A stretch of 64,000 nucleotides of DNA, from positions 868,001 to 932,000 of the forward strand of contig NZ_JBEJGY010000004.1 in assembly GCF_040253615.1 (NCBI RefSeq), given 5' to 3'. Source of the stretch: Streptomyces sp. Edi4 (GTDB lineage Bacteria; Actinomycetota; Actinomycetes; Streptomycetales; Streptomycetaceae). The number at the start of each line of letters is the position of its first letter. Within the stretch, counting starts at the first letter, position 1. The notes under the pieces are model-generated. The model did no database searches, was not told where the DNA came from, and saw only the letters and a program-made list of their open reading frames with translations. Both the position numbers and the translations under genes were made by a program. Shown here one piece after another: positions 24,907-33,303 of this stretch.

Positions 24907-25707
24907 TCAGGCCGGGCGGCGGCCCCAGGCCGAGATCATCGGCGACGTCGCCAGGTCCAGGCGGCCGGCGGCGACGCTCGCCAGATGGCGCTCGATGTCC
25001 TCGTCGTCGGCGAGGTTCCGGGCGACGAGCTGGTCCCTGACCTGGCGTACGGTCGCGGCTTCGAGGACGGCGCCGGCCGGTGAGGTGACCGGGAAATAGG
25101 CGTCGGCCTCGACTCGCTCAAGGCCCGACTCCCTTAGCAGGCGCGGAAGTTTACGCCCGTAGGAGAGGTCGGCGCCGCGCTCGGCGAGCAGGGCGCGAAA
25201 GCCTCGCCGCAGCCGGTTGGCGCGTTCTTGTTCGGGGCCGTACTCGTCGAGGCAGAGCAGAGGCTGGAGCGCGGGGTCGGCGTCCTCGATCAGCAGGACG
25301 CCGCCGGGGCGCAGCGCCCCGGCCATGGTGGCGAGGGCGCGGGCGCGGTCGGTGACGTGGACCAGGACGAGGCGCGCGTGGACGAAGTCGAAGGGCCCGC
25401 CGGGCGCCTGGTCCTGTCCGACGTCGTGGCGGCGGACCTCGACGTTCGGCGGCAGCTCGGCGCCGCTCAGCCACGCGGTGTCGAGATCACTGGCGAGCAC
25501 CCTGCCCTCGGGGCCGACCCGTTCGGCCAGGCCTCGCGGCACGGAGAGCCCGCCCGCGCCCACCTCCCAGACGTGGTGGCCGGGGCCGAGACCGAGCGCG
25601 TCGAAGTGGCGGAACGTCGAGTCGTCGAAGAGTTCGGCGAGCGCGTCGAAGCGCTCGCCGGCCTCGGCGCGCCGATTGTCCAGGAGGTATCCGTCGTCTT
25701 CTGTCAT
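24907..25707 (-). CDS. SAM-dependent methyltransferase
   Basis: A 266-residue class I methyltransferase. Motif I is VWEVGAGGLSVP near residue 46, followed by the acidic end of strand 2 (VLASDLD), the DFVHARLVLVHV block and a motif III-like LRPGGVLLIEDAD. The type is common in Streptomyces and its acceptor cannot be read from sequence. It converges on melC2, with an imperfect GC hairpin at the 11-bp junction. The start ATG 25707 gives MTEDDGYLLDNR; its ribosome site is weak, and the longer frame runs into the transporter gene. Confidence 0.85.
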   Translation of the reverse strand: MTEDDGYLLDNRRAEAGERFDALAELFDDSTFRHFDALGLGPGHHVWEVGAGGLSVPRGLAERVGPEGRVLASDLDTAWLSGAELPPNVEVRRHDVGQDQAPGGPFDFVHARLVLVHVTDRARALATMAGALRPGGVLLIEDADPALQPLLCLDEYGPEQERANRLRRGFRALLAERGADLSYGRKLPRLLRESGLERVEADAYFPVTSPAGAVLEAATVRQVRDQLVARNLADDEDIERHLASVAAGRLDLATSPMISAWGRRPA

Positions 25708-25735
25708 GGGGGCCACGGGTTCATGATGGCAGCGC

Positions 25736-26605
25736 TCAGCGCGCCAGCCTGCCAAGGAGCGAGGACGCCGCGAGGATCCCGAGCAGCGCCGCGACCACCA
25801 GGACCCCGTAGTCGAGGGCGAGATGGGTGTGGGTGCCAAGGAGCAGTCCGCGCAGGGCGTCCACCTGGTAGCTGAGCGGATTGGCCCTGCTGACGGCCTG
25901 GAGCCAGCCCGGCATGATCGAGACCGGGTAGAGGGCGCTGGAGCCGAAGAACAGCGGCATGGTGATGGCCTGGCCGATGCCCATCAGACGGTCGCGGGTC
26001 AGCACGATCCCGGCGATGGTCATGGACAGGCAGGAGAAGAACGCGGAGCCGAGGACGACGGCGACGGCGACGCCGAGCAGCCGCAGCGGGTTCCAGGTGA
26101 GGGCCACGCCGAGCAGCGCGGCGATCACGATCACCACGACGGCCTGGATCAGCGCCTTGACCCCCGCGGCGAACGCCTTGCCGGTGATGAGGGCCGAGCG
26201 CGGGGTGGGGGTGACCAGGAGTTTGGTCAGGATGCCCGAGTCCCGCTCCCAGATGATCATGATGCCGTAGAAGATGGCGATGAACATGGCGGACTGGGCG
26301 ATGATGCCGGGCGCGAGATAGTCGATGTAGGGGATGCCGCCGGTGGGGATGGCCTTGATGCGGGTGAAGGTCTCGCCGAAGATGAGCAGCCACAGCGCGG
26401 GCTGGACGGCCCGGGTGTAGAGCTCGGCGCGGTCGTGCCGGAGCTTTTGCAGTTCGACCGCGCACAGCGCGCCGGCCCGGGCGGGCAGCAGGCGCCAGCC
26501 GGTGCGGGGGCGCGGCGGGACGAGCAGCAGCTCCAGGCGGGGGTCGGCGTCCGGTCCCGCGACGTCACCCGAGGCGGGCCGCGGTGCGGCGGGTGCTGCG
26601 GACAT
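25736..26605 (-). CDS. ABC-2 type transporter permease
   Basis: A 289-residue ABC-2 permease with six hydrophobic helices (for example YLAPGIIAQSAMFIAIFYGIMII and the family loop IWERDSGILTKLLVTPTPR). It pairs with the ATPase gene just upstream for export, in the DrrB/daunorubicin-resistance style. The start is taken as ATG 26605 because GGGAGG is 11 bp upstream; GTG 26617 overlaps that site. The gene overlaps the ATPase gene by 41 nt. The permease, ATPase and MarR genes form a three-gene operon. Confidence 0.92.
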   Translation of the reverse strand: MSAAPAAPRPASGDVAGPDADPRLELLLVPPRPRTGWRLLPARAGALCAVELQKLRHDRAELYTRAVQPALWLLIFGETFTRIKAIPTGGIPYIDYLAPGIIAQSAMFIAIFYGIMIIWERDSGILTKLLVTPTPRSALITGKAFAAGVKALIQAVVVIVIAALLGVALTWNPLRLLGVAVAVVLGSAFFSCLSMTIAGIVLTRDRLMGIGQAITMPLFFGSSALYPVSIMPGWLQAVSRANPLSYQVDALRGLLLGTHTHLALDYGVLVVAALLGILAASSLLGRLAR

Positions 26606-27401
26606 CGCGGAAGTCACCTCCCTGGCTGTCGAGCCCGCTGCCCGCGATGTCGCGGAAGACGTCCTCCAGGGTGGGCGGCGGGGCGTCGGGTGTGGTCGCG
26701 GCGGTGCGCTCGCGCAGCTCGGCCTTGAGGCCTTCGGGTGTGCCGAGGGCCCGTACGCGGCCTCGGTGCATGAGCGCGAGACGGTCGCAGTACTGGTCGG
26801 CCTCGTCCATGTGGTGGGTGGTCACGAGCACGGTCATGCCGGTGGCCCGGCGCACCGCGTCGATGTGCTCCCACACGCTGGTGCGGGCGATCGGGTCGAG
26901 GCCGATCGTCGGTTCGTCGAGTATGAGCAGGCGGGGCGCGCTGACCAGGGCCTGGGCCAGTTCGAGGCGGCGGATCATGCCGCCCGAGTACGTTCTGGCC
27001 ATGCGGTCGGCCGCGTCGGTGAGCCCGACGGCGTACAGGGCCTGCTCGACGCGGCGGGCGCGTTCCTTGCGCGGGACGTCGAAGACGCGGGCGAACAGGG
27101 CCACGTTCTCGCGTCCGGTCAGGCCGGAGTCGGCCGACAACTGCTGGGGTACGTAGCCGAGCAGCCGGCGCACCGCCATCGGTTCCTTCGCCGCGTCGTG
27201 GCCGAACACCCGCACCCGGCCGGCCGGTACCGGCAGCAGGGTGGTGACGCAGCGGATCGCGGTGGTCTTGCCCGCGCCGTTGGGGCCGAGCAGTCCGAAT
27301 ACCTCGCCGGTGGCGACCGCGAGGTCGAGCCCGTCGACCGCCAAGGTCGCGCCGAAGGAGTAGGCGAGGCCGTCGCACCGGACGGCGTCGTCGTCGCTCA
27401 T
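26565..27401 (-). CDS. ABC transporter ATP-binding protein (DrrA-like exporter)
   Basis: A 278-residue ATPase: Walker A GPNGAGKTT near residue 40, Q-loop YVPQQLSAD, signature YSGGMIRRLELAQAL, Walker B LLILDEPT, and the switch His in VTTHHMDEAD. The DrrA-type C-terminal extension carries the PPTLEDVFRDIAG motif. It drives export of a drug or lipid by the ABC-2 permease downstream. Its ATG overlaps the stop of the MarR gene (ATGA). Confidence 0.94.
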   Translation of the reverse strand: MSDDDAVRCDGLAYSFGATLAVDGLDLAVATGEVFGLLGPNGAGKTTAIRCVTTLLPVPAGRVRVFGHDAAKEPMAVRRLLGYVPQQLSADSGLTGRENVALFARVFDVPRKERARRVEQALYAVGLTDAADRMARTYSGGMIRRLELAQALVSAPRLLILDEPTIGLDPIARTSVWEHIDAVRRATGMTVLVTTHHMDEADQYCDRLALMHRGRVRALGTPEGLKAELRERTAATTPDAPPPTLEDVFRDIAGSGLDSQGGDFRDVRSTRRTAARLG

Positions 27402-27874
27402 GAGCCCTCCACTTCCTCGTGCAGGTTCCGCGCGAGCCGGCGCAGCGCAGGCAGCGCCGCGTCGAGCGCGGCCCGGTCGGCCGGGTCCAGGCGCGTCACC
27501 TGGTCCCGTACGAGCGCCGCTCTGCGCTCGCGCCAGTCGCGGAGGCGGCCGGCGGCCGCGGGCGTGGCGTACAGCCGGGCCGAGCGGCGATCACCCGGGT
27601 CCGTCTCGCGCCGGACGTATCCGCCCCGCACCAGCTGGTTGACGAGCGTGGAGACCGAATTGCCCGCCAGATAGAGCTCCTTGGCAGCGGCCGACACACC
27701 GATGCCGGGACGGTCGAGGAGGAGCCGGAGCACGTCGATGTGGGCGCCGCGCAGGGGCGGGACGTCCAGGCCGGCGCGCAGCCGGCGCCGGATGAGCCGC
27801 TGGACACCGGCGAGCACATCGGCCAGGGAGTCGTCGAACGGTTCGGCGTCTTCCACAGCCGCAGAGGCAGCCAT
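27398..27874 (-). CDS. MarR-family regulator of the ABC exporter
   Basis: A 158-residue MarR protein with the winged helix at about residues 45-110 (GVSAAAKELYLAGNSVSTLVNQLVRGGYV, then the wing RRETDPGDRRSARL). It is the first gene of the operon with the ABC-2 exporter and most likely represses it until a drug is bound. A palindrome 11 bp before its ATG is the probable operator. Confidence 0.93.
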   Translation of the reverse strand: MAASAAVEDAEPFDDSLADVLAGVQRLIRRRLRAGLDVPPLRGAHIDVLRLLLDRPGIGVSAAAKELYLAGNSVSTLVNQLVRGGYVRRETDPGDRRSARLYATPAAAGRLRDWRERRAALVRDQVTRLDPADRAALDAALPALRRLARNLHEEVEGS

Positions 27875-27884
27875 GGAACGATTT

Positions 27885-27903
27885 TATCTCTCAGTCAGAG
27901 GTA
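27885..27903. promoter_or_regulatory. Probable MarR operator
   Basis: TATCTCT-CAGTC-AGAGGTA is an inverted repeat with 7-bp half-sites and one mismatch, in an AT-rich patch just upstream of the marR-ABC operon. MarR proteins bind sites of this size. Confidence 0.6.
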
Positions 27904-28065
27904 TGTGCCAGACTCGGGCGCCCGCCGACCGCGCCCGGTGTGGCACCGCGCACATGTGGACCCCCTGTGAGAACGGCCCGGGGCCGCATGACATCTTTCC
28001 CCGGGGCCCTGTGCGCTCCACGCGACGCCATTCGTATCGGGCAGGGAAACAGGAGCTGAACTCAC

Positions 28066-29199
28066 GTGCCGGCCATCAGTCAGAGGATGCATCTGATCCT
28101 GCTCTCGGCGTGGACAGCGCTGTGGTTCGCCGTGGTGGAGCCCAACGGTGGCTTCTCCTGGCACTATCTGCGGGCGGGCGGCGAACTCATCTACCAGGGC
28201 CCCTCCGGTGACGGCACCGGCGGCCTCAACCTCTACGCCCACCATCCCGAGCTCCAGATGGGTCCGGTCAGCTTCCTGACGGCCGGTCTCTTCAACCCCT
28301 TCCCCGAGCGGACCGGCCAGTTCCTCGCCGCGCTCCTGATGTCGGTGCTCGGCCTGGTGATCGTGGTCCTGGCCGGACGCAGTGCCGCCTGGTACTTCCT
28401 GGGCACCGGCACCAACCACCAACGGCTGCGCCAGCGTGTCCTGATCGCGGGCCTCGCCTTCATCCCGATGTGGATCGAGGTGTCGGTGCGTTTCGGTCAC
28501 CTCGACGATGTGCTGGCCCTGTTCTTCACCGCACTCGCGGTCCGCTCGGTGACCCGCGACAGCCCGGTGGGCACCGGGGTGTGGCTGGCGCTCGCCATGG
28601 ACTCCAAGCCGACGGCGGTCACCTTCGCCGCGCTGCTCTTCGCTCTGCCGCGCCACCAGTGGCTGAGGGCGGGGCTGTGGTGCGCGGCGGTGGTCGCGGT
28701 GGCGTGGGCGCCGTTCTTCCTCAGCAATCCGCACTCGATGTCGGCCGCCGGGTTCGCGATACCCAACCAGCCGGCGTCCGCGCTGCGCTGGCTGGGCGTC
28801 GCCGACCCCGAGACGCCCGGCTGGGACCGCCCCGCCCAGGCGGCGCTCGGTCTGCTGCTCGGCGCGGTCGCTGTGTGGCGGGGGCGGTGGGCGGCGGTGG
28901 TGCTGCTCGGGGCCAACGCGCGCATCGTCCTCGACCCCAGCGTGTACACCTACTACACGGCGTCGGTGCTGCTCGGGACGCTGCTGTGGGATGTGATCGG
29001 GCAGCGCAGGCTGGTGCCGTGGTGGAGCTGGCTCGCGCTGCTGACCCTGTACGGGAGCGTGTTCGTGGTGCCGGACGACGCGGCGCGGGGCCTGATCCGG
29101 CTGGCGTTCGTGATCGCGTCGACGGCCTATGTGCTCCTGTGGCCCCAGCGCGACCGGGGCCGCGACCGGCGGCGAAGGCGGCGCCCGGTCGCCGCCTGA
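28066..29199 (+). CDS. Polytopic membrane protein, GT-C glycosyltransferase-like
   Basis: A 377-residue protein with about nine or ten hydrophobic helices. Its first helix is followed by a soluble loop rich in aromatic residues (SWHYLRAGGELIYQG, then LNLYAHHPELQMGP). This resembles the GT87/mannosyltransferase group of GT-C enzymes, which use polyprenyl-phosphate sugars; a VRFGHLDDVLALFF segment could supply acidic catalytic residues. The tail is very basic (RDRGRDRRRRRRP). The start is GTG 28066 with AGGAG upstream. The family call is tentative. Confidence 0.75.
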   Translation: MPAISQRMHLILLSAWTALWFAVVEPNGGFSWHYLRAGGELIYQGPSGDGTGGLNLYAHHPELQMGPVSFLTAGLFNPFPERTGQFLAALLMSVLGLVIVVLAGRSAAWYFLGTGTNHQRLRQRVLIAGLAFIPMWIEVSVRFGHLDDVLALFFTALAVRSVTRDSPVGTGVWLALAMDSKPTAVTFAALLFALPRHQWLRAGLWCAAVVAVAWAPFFLSNPHSMSAAGFAIPNQPASALRWLGVADPETPGWDRPAQAALGLLLGAVAVWRGRWAAVVLLGANARIVLDPSVYTYYTASVLLGTLLWDVIGQRRLVPWWSWLALLTLYGSVFVVPDDAARGLIRLAFVIASTAYVLLWPQRDRGRDRRRRRRPVAA

Positions 29200-29270
29200 C
29201 GGGCGGCCGGTGACGCGGGCTCGTGAGACGCTGGACGTGACCGCACCGCCGGCTTCGCGAAGGGTCCCGC

Positions 29271-29939
29271 ATGACTCGTCAGACGCGTACGGCCAAGGAG
29301 ATCATCGCGGCGACGACCCGGGCGGTGGCCCCTTCGGCGGACGACAACGGGCTTCTGCCGCTGGTGGAGTCCGGCGACGCGCCGCTGTCCGCGCTCGCCG
29401 CTCTCGCCCTGGAGCAGCGCCACATCATCGCGTCGGACCGGCGCGCCTTCCTGATGCTCGCCGAGCGCTCGGGCCCGGGCTCCGCGTGCGCGGCGTTCTT
29501 CGGCGCACTCGCCGAGGGCGAGACGCTGGCGCTCGACCGGCTCGGGGCGTACGAGAGCGCCTGCGGGCTCACCCCTGAGGACATCGGACAGTACCTGCCA
29601 CGGGCGGGCTGCCAGGCCTACCCCGCGTATGTGGCGTGGCTCGCCCTGAACGGCGAACCTCCGAGCGTGGCGCTTGCTCTGACCGCCAACTTCGCTGCCT
29701 GGGGCGCCTGTTGCGGCCGGATGGCGGCCGCGCTGCGCACCCGGTACGGCTTCTTGGACGAGGCGTGCGGCTTCTTCGACTTCTTCGCCGGCCCGGCGCC
29801 ACAGCTGGCGGAGCTGGCGTCGGCGGCCGTCGCCTCGGGCGCGTGGGACGAGCACGGTGAGGGCGTGGGCGCGGGCGCGCACTACGGCCGGCTGCTCCAG
29901 ACGTACGAGTCGATGTTCTGGAACACGCTCGCGCGGTGA
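29271..29939 (+). CDS. TenA/heme-oxygenase-fold-like protein
   Basis: A 222-residue, mostly helical protein. The C-terminal half reads like TenA/PqqC proteins: PRAGCQAYPAYVAWLAL (compare PATQAYTDFLL in TenA), then a helix with WGACCGRMAAALRTRYGF, then FFDFFAGPAPQLAELAS. The first 60 residues are unlike TenA. If correct, it is a small-molecule-binding all-helical enzyme or regulator, but the residues needed for thiaminase activity cannot be assigned. A short hairpin follows. Confidence 0.65.
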   Translation: MTRQTRTAKEIIAATTRAVAPSADDNGLLPLVESGDAPLSALAALALEQRHIIASDRRAFLMLAERSGPGSACAAFFGALAEGETLALDRLGAYESACGLTPEDIGQYLPRAGCQAYPAYVAWLALNGEPPSVALALTANFAAWGACCGRMAAALRTRYGFLDEACGFFDFFAGPAPQLAELASAAVASGAWDEHGEGVGAGAHYGRLLQTYESMFWNTLAR

Positions 29940-29976
29940 GACGGGCCCGCTCAACGGGCGCCTGGACCACCACCGA

Positions 29977-30000
29977 GGTGGCACCCGTGCCACCCCTTTT
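29977..30000 (+). terminator. Rho-independent-like hairpin
   Basis: GGTGGCA-CCCG-TGCCACC followed by CCTTTT, 37 bp after the stop of the TenA-like gene. Confidence 0.7.
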
Positions 30001-30098
30001 CCGGGTGGTGGCCGGATCGAGGCGCGGGGACCCGGCGGTGGACGATCGAGGCGACCGACGTACCGCAAGGGGAGCGATCCCAACGGGGAGAGAAAATC

Positions 30099-31640
30099 AT
30101 GCAGTTGTTCCAGAAGCCGGCCCGGTGGGCGGCGGCCGCCGCGTGCGCCCTGCTCGCCGCCGCCGCGCTGCCGGCCGCCGCGGCGAGCGCCGACACCGGC
30201 GCCGCCCCGCCCGTGCCCGGCCGCTACCGTCTCCAGCACCTCGACTGGCAGGCGTGCGACTCGGGCGCGCTGGAGTGCGCCACGATGGCCGTGCCCCGGG
30301 ACTGGTACCACCCCGACGCGGGACCGGGCCTGAGCGTCCAGGTGTCGCGCCACCGGGCGACCGGCCCGGACAGGCGCGGCGTCCTGATGATGGCGGCGGG
30401 CGGCCCCGGCGCGTCGGGCCTCAACCGGCCCGCCACCCTGACCGGGCTGAGCCCGAAACTCGCGGCCGCCTACGACGTCGTCGGCTTCGACCAGCGCGGG
30501 GTGGGGGCGAGCACCAACGTCGTCTGCTCGGACCAGGACACGGTGGACGCCTTCTTCACCAGCGGTGATCTGCGCGACCGCTCGGCGGCCGCGATCGGGG
30601 CCACCTTCGACAGGGCCCGCGCCTTCGTGGCGGACTGCGAGCGCCACTCCGGCGGTCTGCTGCCCTACCTCACCACCGACCAGGCCGCGCACGACATGGA
30701 CCTCTACCGCTCCCTGCTCGGCGTGGACAAGGTGTCGTACTACGGCCCGTCCTACGCCGGCGCGCTCGGGGCGTATTACGCCACCGAGTTCCCCCGCCAC
30801 GTCGAACGGGTCGTCCTGGACAGCCCGGCGGACTTCACGCGCGGCTGGCAGTCGTTCCTGGTGGGCCAGCCGCTCAGTTTCCAGCGCCGCTTCGAGCGGG
30901 ACTTCCTGCCCTGGCTGGCGAAGAACGACGCGACCTACCACCAGGGCGCCACGCCCGCCGATGCCAAGGCCTCCTACGAGCGGCTGCGGGCCACGCTGCG
31001 CGACCACCCGCTCGACCTCGACGGCACCCTCGTCACGCCCAACCAGCTGGACGCCGCCGCCACGAACGCCCTGTACGACGCGGGCGACAGGTTCGAGGAC
31101 TTCGCCCTGCTGATGGGCCTGCTCGAACATCCCGAGAGCGCTCCGGCGGACGCCAGGAAGAACGCCGCAGAGCAGTTGGCGCACGTCATGGGCGCCAACT
31201 TCTTCGCCGACTTCTTCGCGGTCTCCTGCGGGGACTCCCCCTGGCGGCGCGACAGCCGCTACTGGGTGCGGGAGAGCGCGGCGGCCACCCGCGTCAACCC
31301 CCTTGCCGGAGCACGGGAGTTGACGTTCGGCGCGATCTGCGCGAACTGGCCGCGGACCGGCGCCCCGAAGGTCGAGGTCACCGGCAAGGGGCTGCCGCCC
31401 GTCCTCGTCCTCGCCTCGAAGCTGGACCCGGCGGCCTACTACGAGGGCGCGCTCCGGGTCCACCACGCCCTCGCGGGCTCGCGCCTGATCACCGTCGACG
31501 GCGGCGACCACGGCCAGTTCCAGAACGGCAGCGCCTGCGTGGACGGCGCCGTGGAGGACTACCTCCTCACGGGGGCCCTGCCGGCCAAGGACACCACCTG
31601 CGCCGGGGCGCCCCTGCCGGAGCCCACCGCCCGCGGCTGA
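30099..31640 (+). CDS. Secreted alpha/beta hydrolase, Tap/Slp-type tripeptidyl aminopeptidase
   Basis: A 513-residue exported hydrolase of the Streptomyces tripeptidyl aminopeptidase family (S33). The signal peptide is residues 1-31 (WAAAAACALLAAAALPAAAASAD). The oxyanion region GGPGASG, the strand VVGFDQRGVGAS, the nucleophile Ser in YYGPSYAGALG, and a late SKLDPAAYYEGA and DGGDHGQF with the catalytic His are visible, the latter in the TAP-like C-terminal domain. It removes N-terminal peptides from extracellular proteins or peptides. The start ATG follows GGGGAG. Confidence 0.88.
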   Translation: MQLFQKPARWAAAAACALLAAAALPAAAASADTGAAPPVPGRYRLQHLDWQACDSGALECATMAVPRDWYHPDAGPGLSVQVSRHRATGPDRRGVLMMAAGGPGASGLNRPATLTGLSPKLAAAYDVVGFDQRGVGASTNVVCSDQDTVDAFFTSGDLRDRSAAAIGATFDRARAFVADCERHSGGLLPYLTTDQAAHDMDLYRSLLGVDKVSYYGPSYAGALGAYYATEFPRHVERVVLDSPADFTRGWQSFLVGQPLSFQRRFERDFLPWLAKNDATYHQGATPADAKASYERLRATLRDHPLDLDGTLVTPNQLDAAATNALYDAGDRFEDFALLMGLLEHPESAPADARKNAAEQLAHVMGANFFADFFAVSCGDSPWRRDSRYWVRESAAATRVNPLAGARELTFGAICANWPRTGAPKVEVTGKGLPPVLVLASKLDPAAYYEGALRVHHALAGSRLITVDGGDHGQFQNGSACVDGAVEDYLLTGALPAKDTTCAGAPLPEPTARG

Positions 31641-31683
31641 TCCGCACACCGGGGCGAGGAAGTTCCGTCGGGACGGGAATCAT

Positions 31684-31728
31684 GGGGTGCACAAGCGTTT
31701 ACCCTGGGGGTGAACGCCTGTGTACCCC
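31684..31728. promoter_or_regulatory. Long near-perfect hairpin upstream of the MFS-tetR operon
   Basis: GGGGTGCACAAGCGTTTACC and GGTGAACGCCTGTGTACCCC form a 20-bp stem with a 5-nt loop. The three mismatches are two G-T pairs and one A-C. No T-run follows, so it may be a terminator for the upstream peptidase, an operator for the TetR protein, or an attenuator in the leader. Confidence 0.6.
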
Positions 31729-31771
31729 TGTCCCTCGTTCGCCGTCCCCCTGTTCGCCGTCCCCGCCTCTT

Positions 31772-31800
31772 CGCGTATGCGCGCATCCGCGTATGCGCGG
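31772..31800. promoter_or_regulatory. Repeated CGCGTATGCGCG palindromic elements
   Basis: CGCGTATGCGCG occurs at 31772-31783 and again at 31788-31799, 16 bp apart and each nearly self-complementary, in the leader 28-56 bp before the MFS start. The spacing suits cooperative binding of a dimeric regulator such as the co-encoded TetR. This is inference. Confidence 0.45.
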
Positions 31801-31827
31801 AGCCGCATTTCAGCCGTACGGAGCGTC

Positions 31828-33303
31828 ATGCCCCCAGCGATACCCGTGTCCGCCGACCCCTCACGCCCCCGCTTCTTCGTCGGGGTCCTGGCCTTCTGCG
31901 GTGTGGTCGTGGCCGTCATGCAGACGCTGGTGGTGCCCTTGCTGCCGCACGTCCCCGCGCTGACCGGCAGCACCCCGGCCGCCGCGAGCTGGCTGGTCAC
32001 GATCACGCTCCTGACCGGGGCGGTCTTCACCCCGGTGCTCGGCCGGGCCGGAGACATGTACGGCAAGCGGCGGCTGCTCATCCTCTCGCTCGGCGTGCTC
32101 ACGGCGGGCTCGGTGATGTGCGCGATCAGTTCCCACATCGGCGTGCTGATCGCGGGCCGCGCCCTCCAGGGAGCGGCGCTCGCGGTGATCCCGCTGGGCA
32201 TCAGCATCATGCGGGACGAGCTGCCGCCCGCGAAGGTCCTGTCGTCGGTGGCCCTGATGAGTTCCACGCTCGGCATCGGCGCCGCCGTGGGGCTGCCGGT
32301 GGCGGCCCTGGTCGTCGAGCACTTCGACTGGCACACCATGTTCTGGGCGTCGGCCGTGCTCGGCGTCCTCGACATCGCGCTGGTGCTGTGGTGCGTGCCG
32401 GAGTCGCCGCTGCGCTCGCGCGGGCGCTTCGACGCGGTGGGCGCGCTCGGTCTTTCGGCGGGCCTGGTCGCGGTGCTGCTCGCCATCACCCAGGGCGCCG
32501 AGTGGGGCTGGACCTCGCCGCGTACCCTCGCCCTGCTGGGCGCCGCCGTGGTGATCTGGCCGCTGTGGGGCGCGTACGAACTGCGCACCCGCACCCCGCT
32601 CGTGGACCTGCGGGTCTCGGCGCGGCCCGCTGTGCTGCTCACCAATGTGGCGGCCCTTTTGATCGGGTTCGCCTTTTACGCCAACTCGCTCGTCACCGCG
32701 CAGATGGTGCAGGAGCCCAAGGCCACCGGGTACGGGCTCGGTGCGTCCATCGTGGTCAGCGGCCTCTGTCTGCTGCCGGGCGGACTCGCGATGGTGGCCC
32801 TGTCGCCGGTGTCCGCGAAGATCTCGGCCACGTACGGTCCGAAGGCGGCGCTGGCGCTCGCGGCCGCGATCATGGCGGTGGGCTACGGTGTGCGCTTCTT
32901 CACCAGCCACAGCCTGCCCATGATCATCGCGGGCGCGACGGTGGTGGCGTGCGGCACCGCGATCGCCTACTCGGCGCTGCCCGCCCTGGTGATGCGCGCG
33001 GTCCCGGTGAGCGAGACCGGCGCCGCCAACGGGCTCAACACCCTGATGCGCTCGGTCGGCCAGGCCTGTTGCAGCGCGGTGGTCGCCGCCGTCCTGGCCA
33101 ACGTCACCTTCCAGGCGGGCGGCCGGACCGCGCCGACGCTGCACGCCTACCTGCTGGTGTTCCTTATCGCCGGCGGCGCCGCGCTCGCCGCGCTCGCCGC
33201 CACCCTGTGCCTGCCCGGCGGCGCGATGCCCGGCGCCGGTAGCCTCGGGTCCTGCCGCACCGAGGGCGCGGCGGGACGCACCACGGCCGAGGAGAGCGCA
33301 TGA
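31828..33303 (+). CDS. MFS efflux transporter (DHA2-like)
   Basis: A 491-residue transporter with about 14 hydrophobic helices. MFS motif A appears as GRAGDMYGKRR after helix 2, and motif C-like glycine-rich sequence in helix 5 (STLGIGAAVGLPVAALV) marks a drug:proton antiporter. The start ATG 31828 has GGAG four bases upstream; earlier ATGs in the frame cover the repeat-rich leader. The stop overlaps the start of the tetR gene (ATGA), so the two are co-expressed and the pump is probably repressed by its partner. Confidence 0.92.
   Translation: MPPAIPVSADPSRPRFFVGVLAFCGVVVAVMQTLVVPLLPHVPALTGSTPAAASWLVTITLLTGAVFTPVLGRAGDMYGKRRLLILSLGVLTAGSVMCAISSHIGVLIAGRALQGAALAVIPLGISIMRDELPPAKVLSSVALMSSTLGIGAAVGLPVAALVVEHFDWHTMFWASAVLGVLDIALVLWCVPESPLRSRGRFDAVGALGLSAGLVAVLLAITQGAEWGWTSPRTLALLGAAVVIWPLWGAYELRTRTPLVDLRVSARPAVLLTNVAALLIGFAFYANSLVTAQMVQEPKATGYGLGASIVVSGLCLLPGGLAMVALSPVSAKISATYGPKAALALAAAIMAVGYGVRFFTSHSLPMIIAGATVVACGTAIAYSALPALVMRAVPVSETGAANGLNTLMRSVGQACCSAVVAAVLANVTFQAGGRTAPTLHAYLLVFLIAGGAALAALAATLCLPGGAMPGAGSLGSCRTEGAAGRTTAEESA

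Noticed and set aside
24900..24919. CCGCCCG/CGGGCGG hairpin at the melC2-methyltransferase junction
   Set aside because: Only 7 bp and expected by chance in such GC-rich DNA.
29127..31649. An 840-residue minus-strand open frame
   Set aside because: Antisense to the TenA-like and Tap-type genes, low complexity, no motifs.
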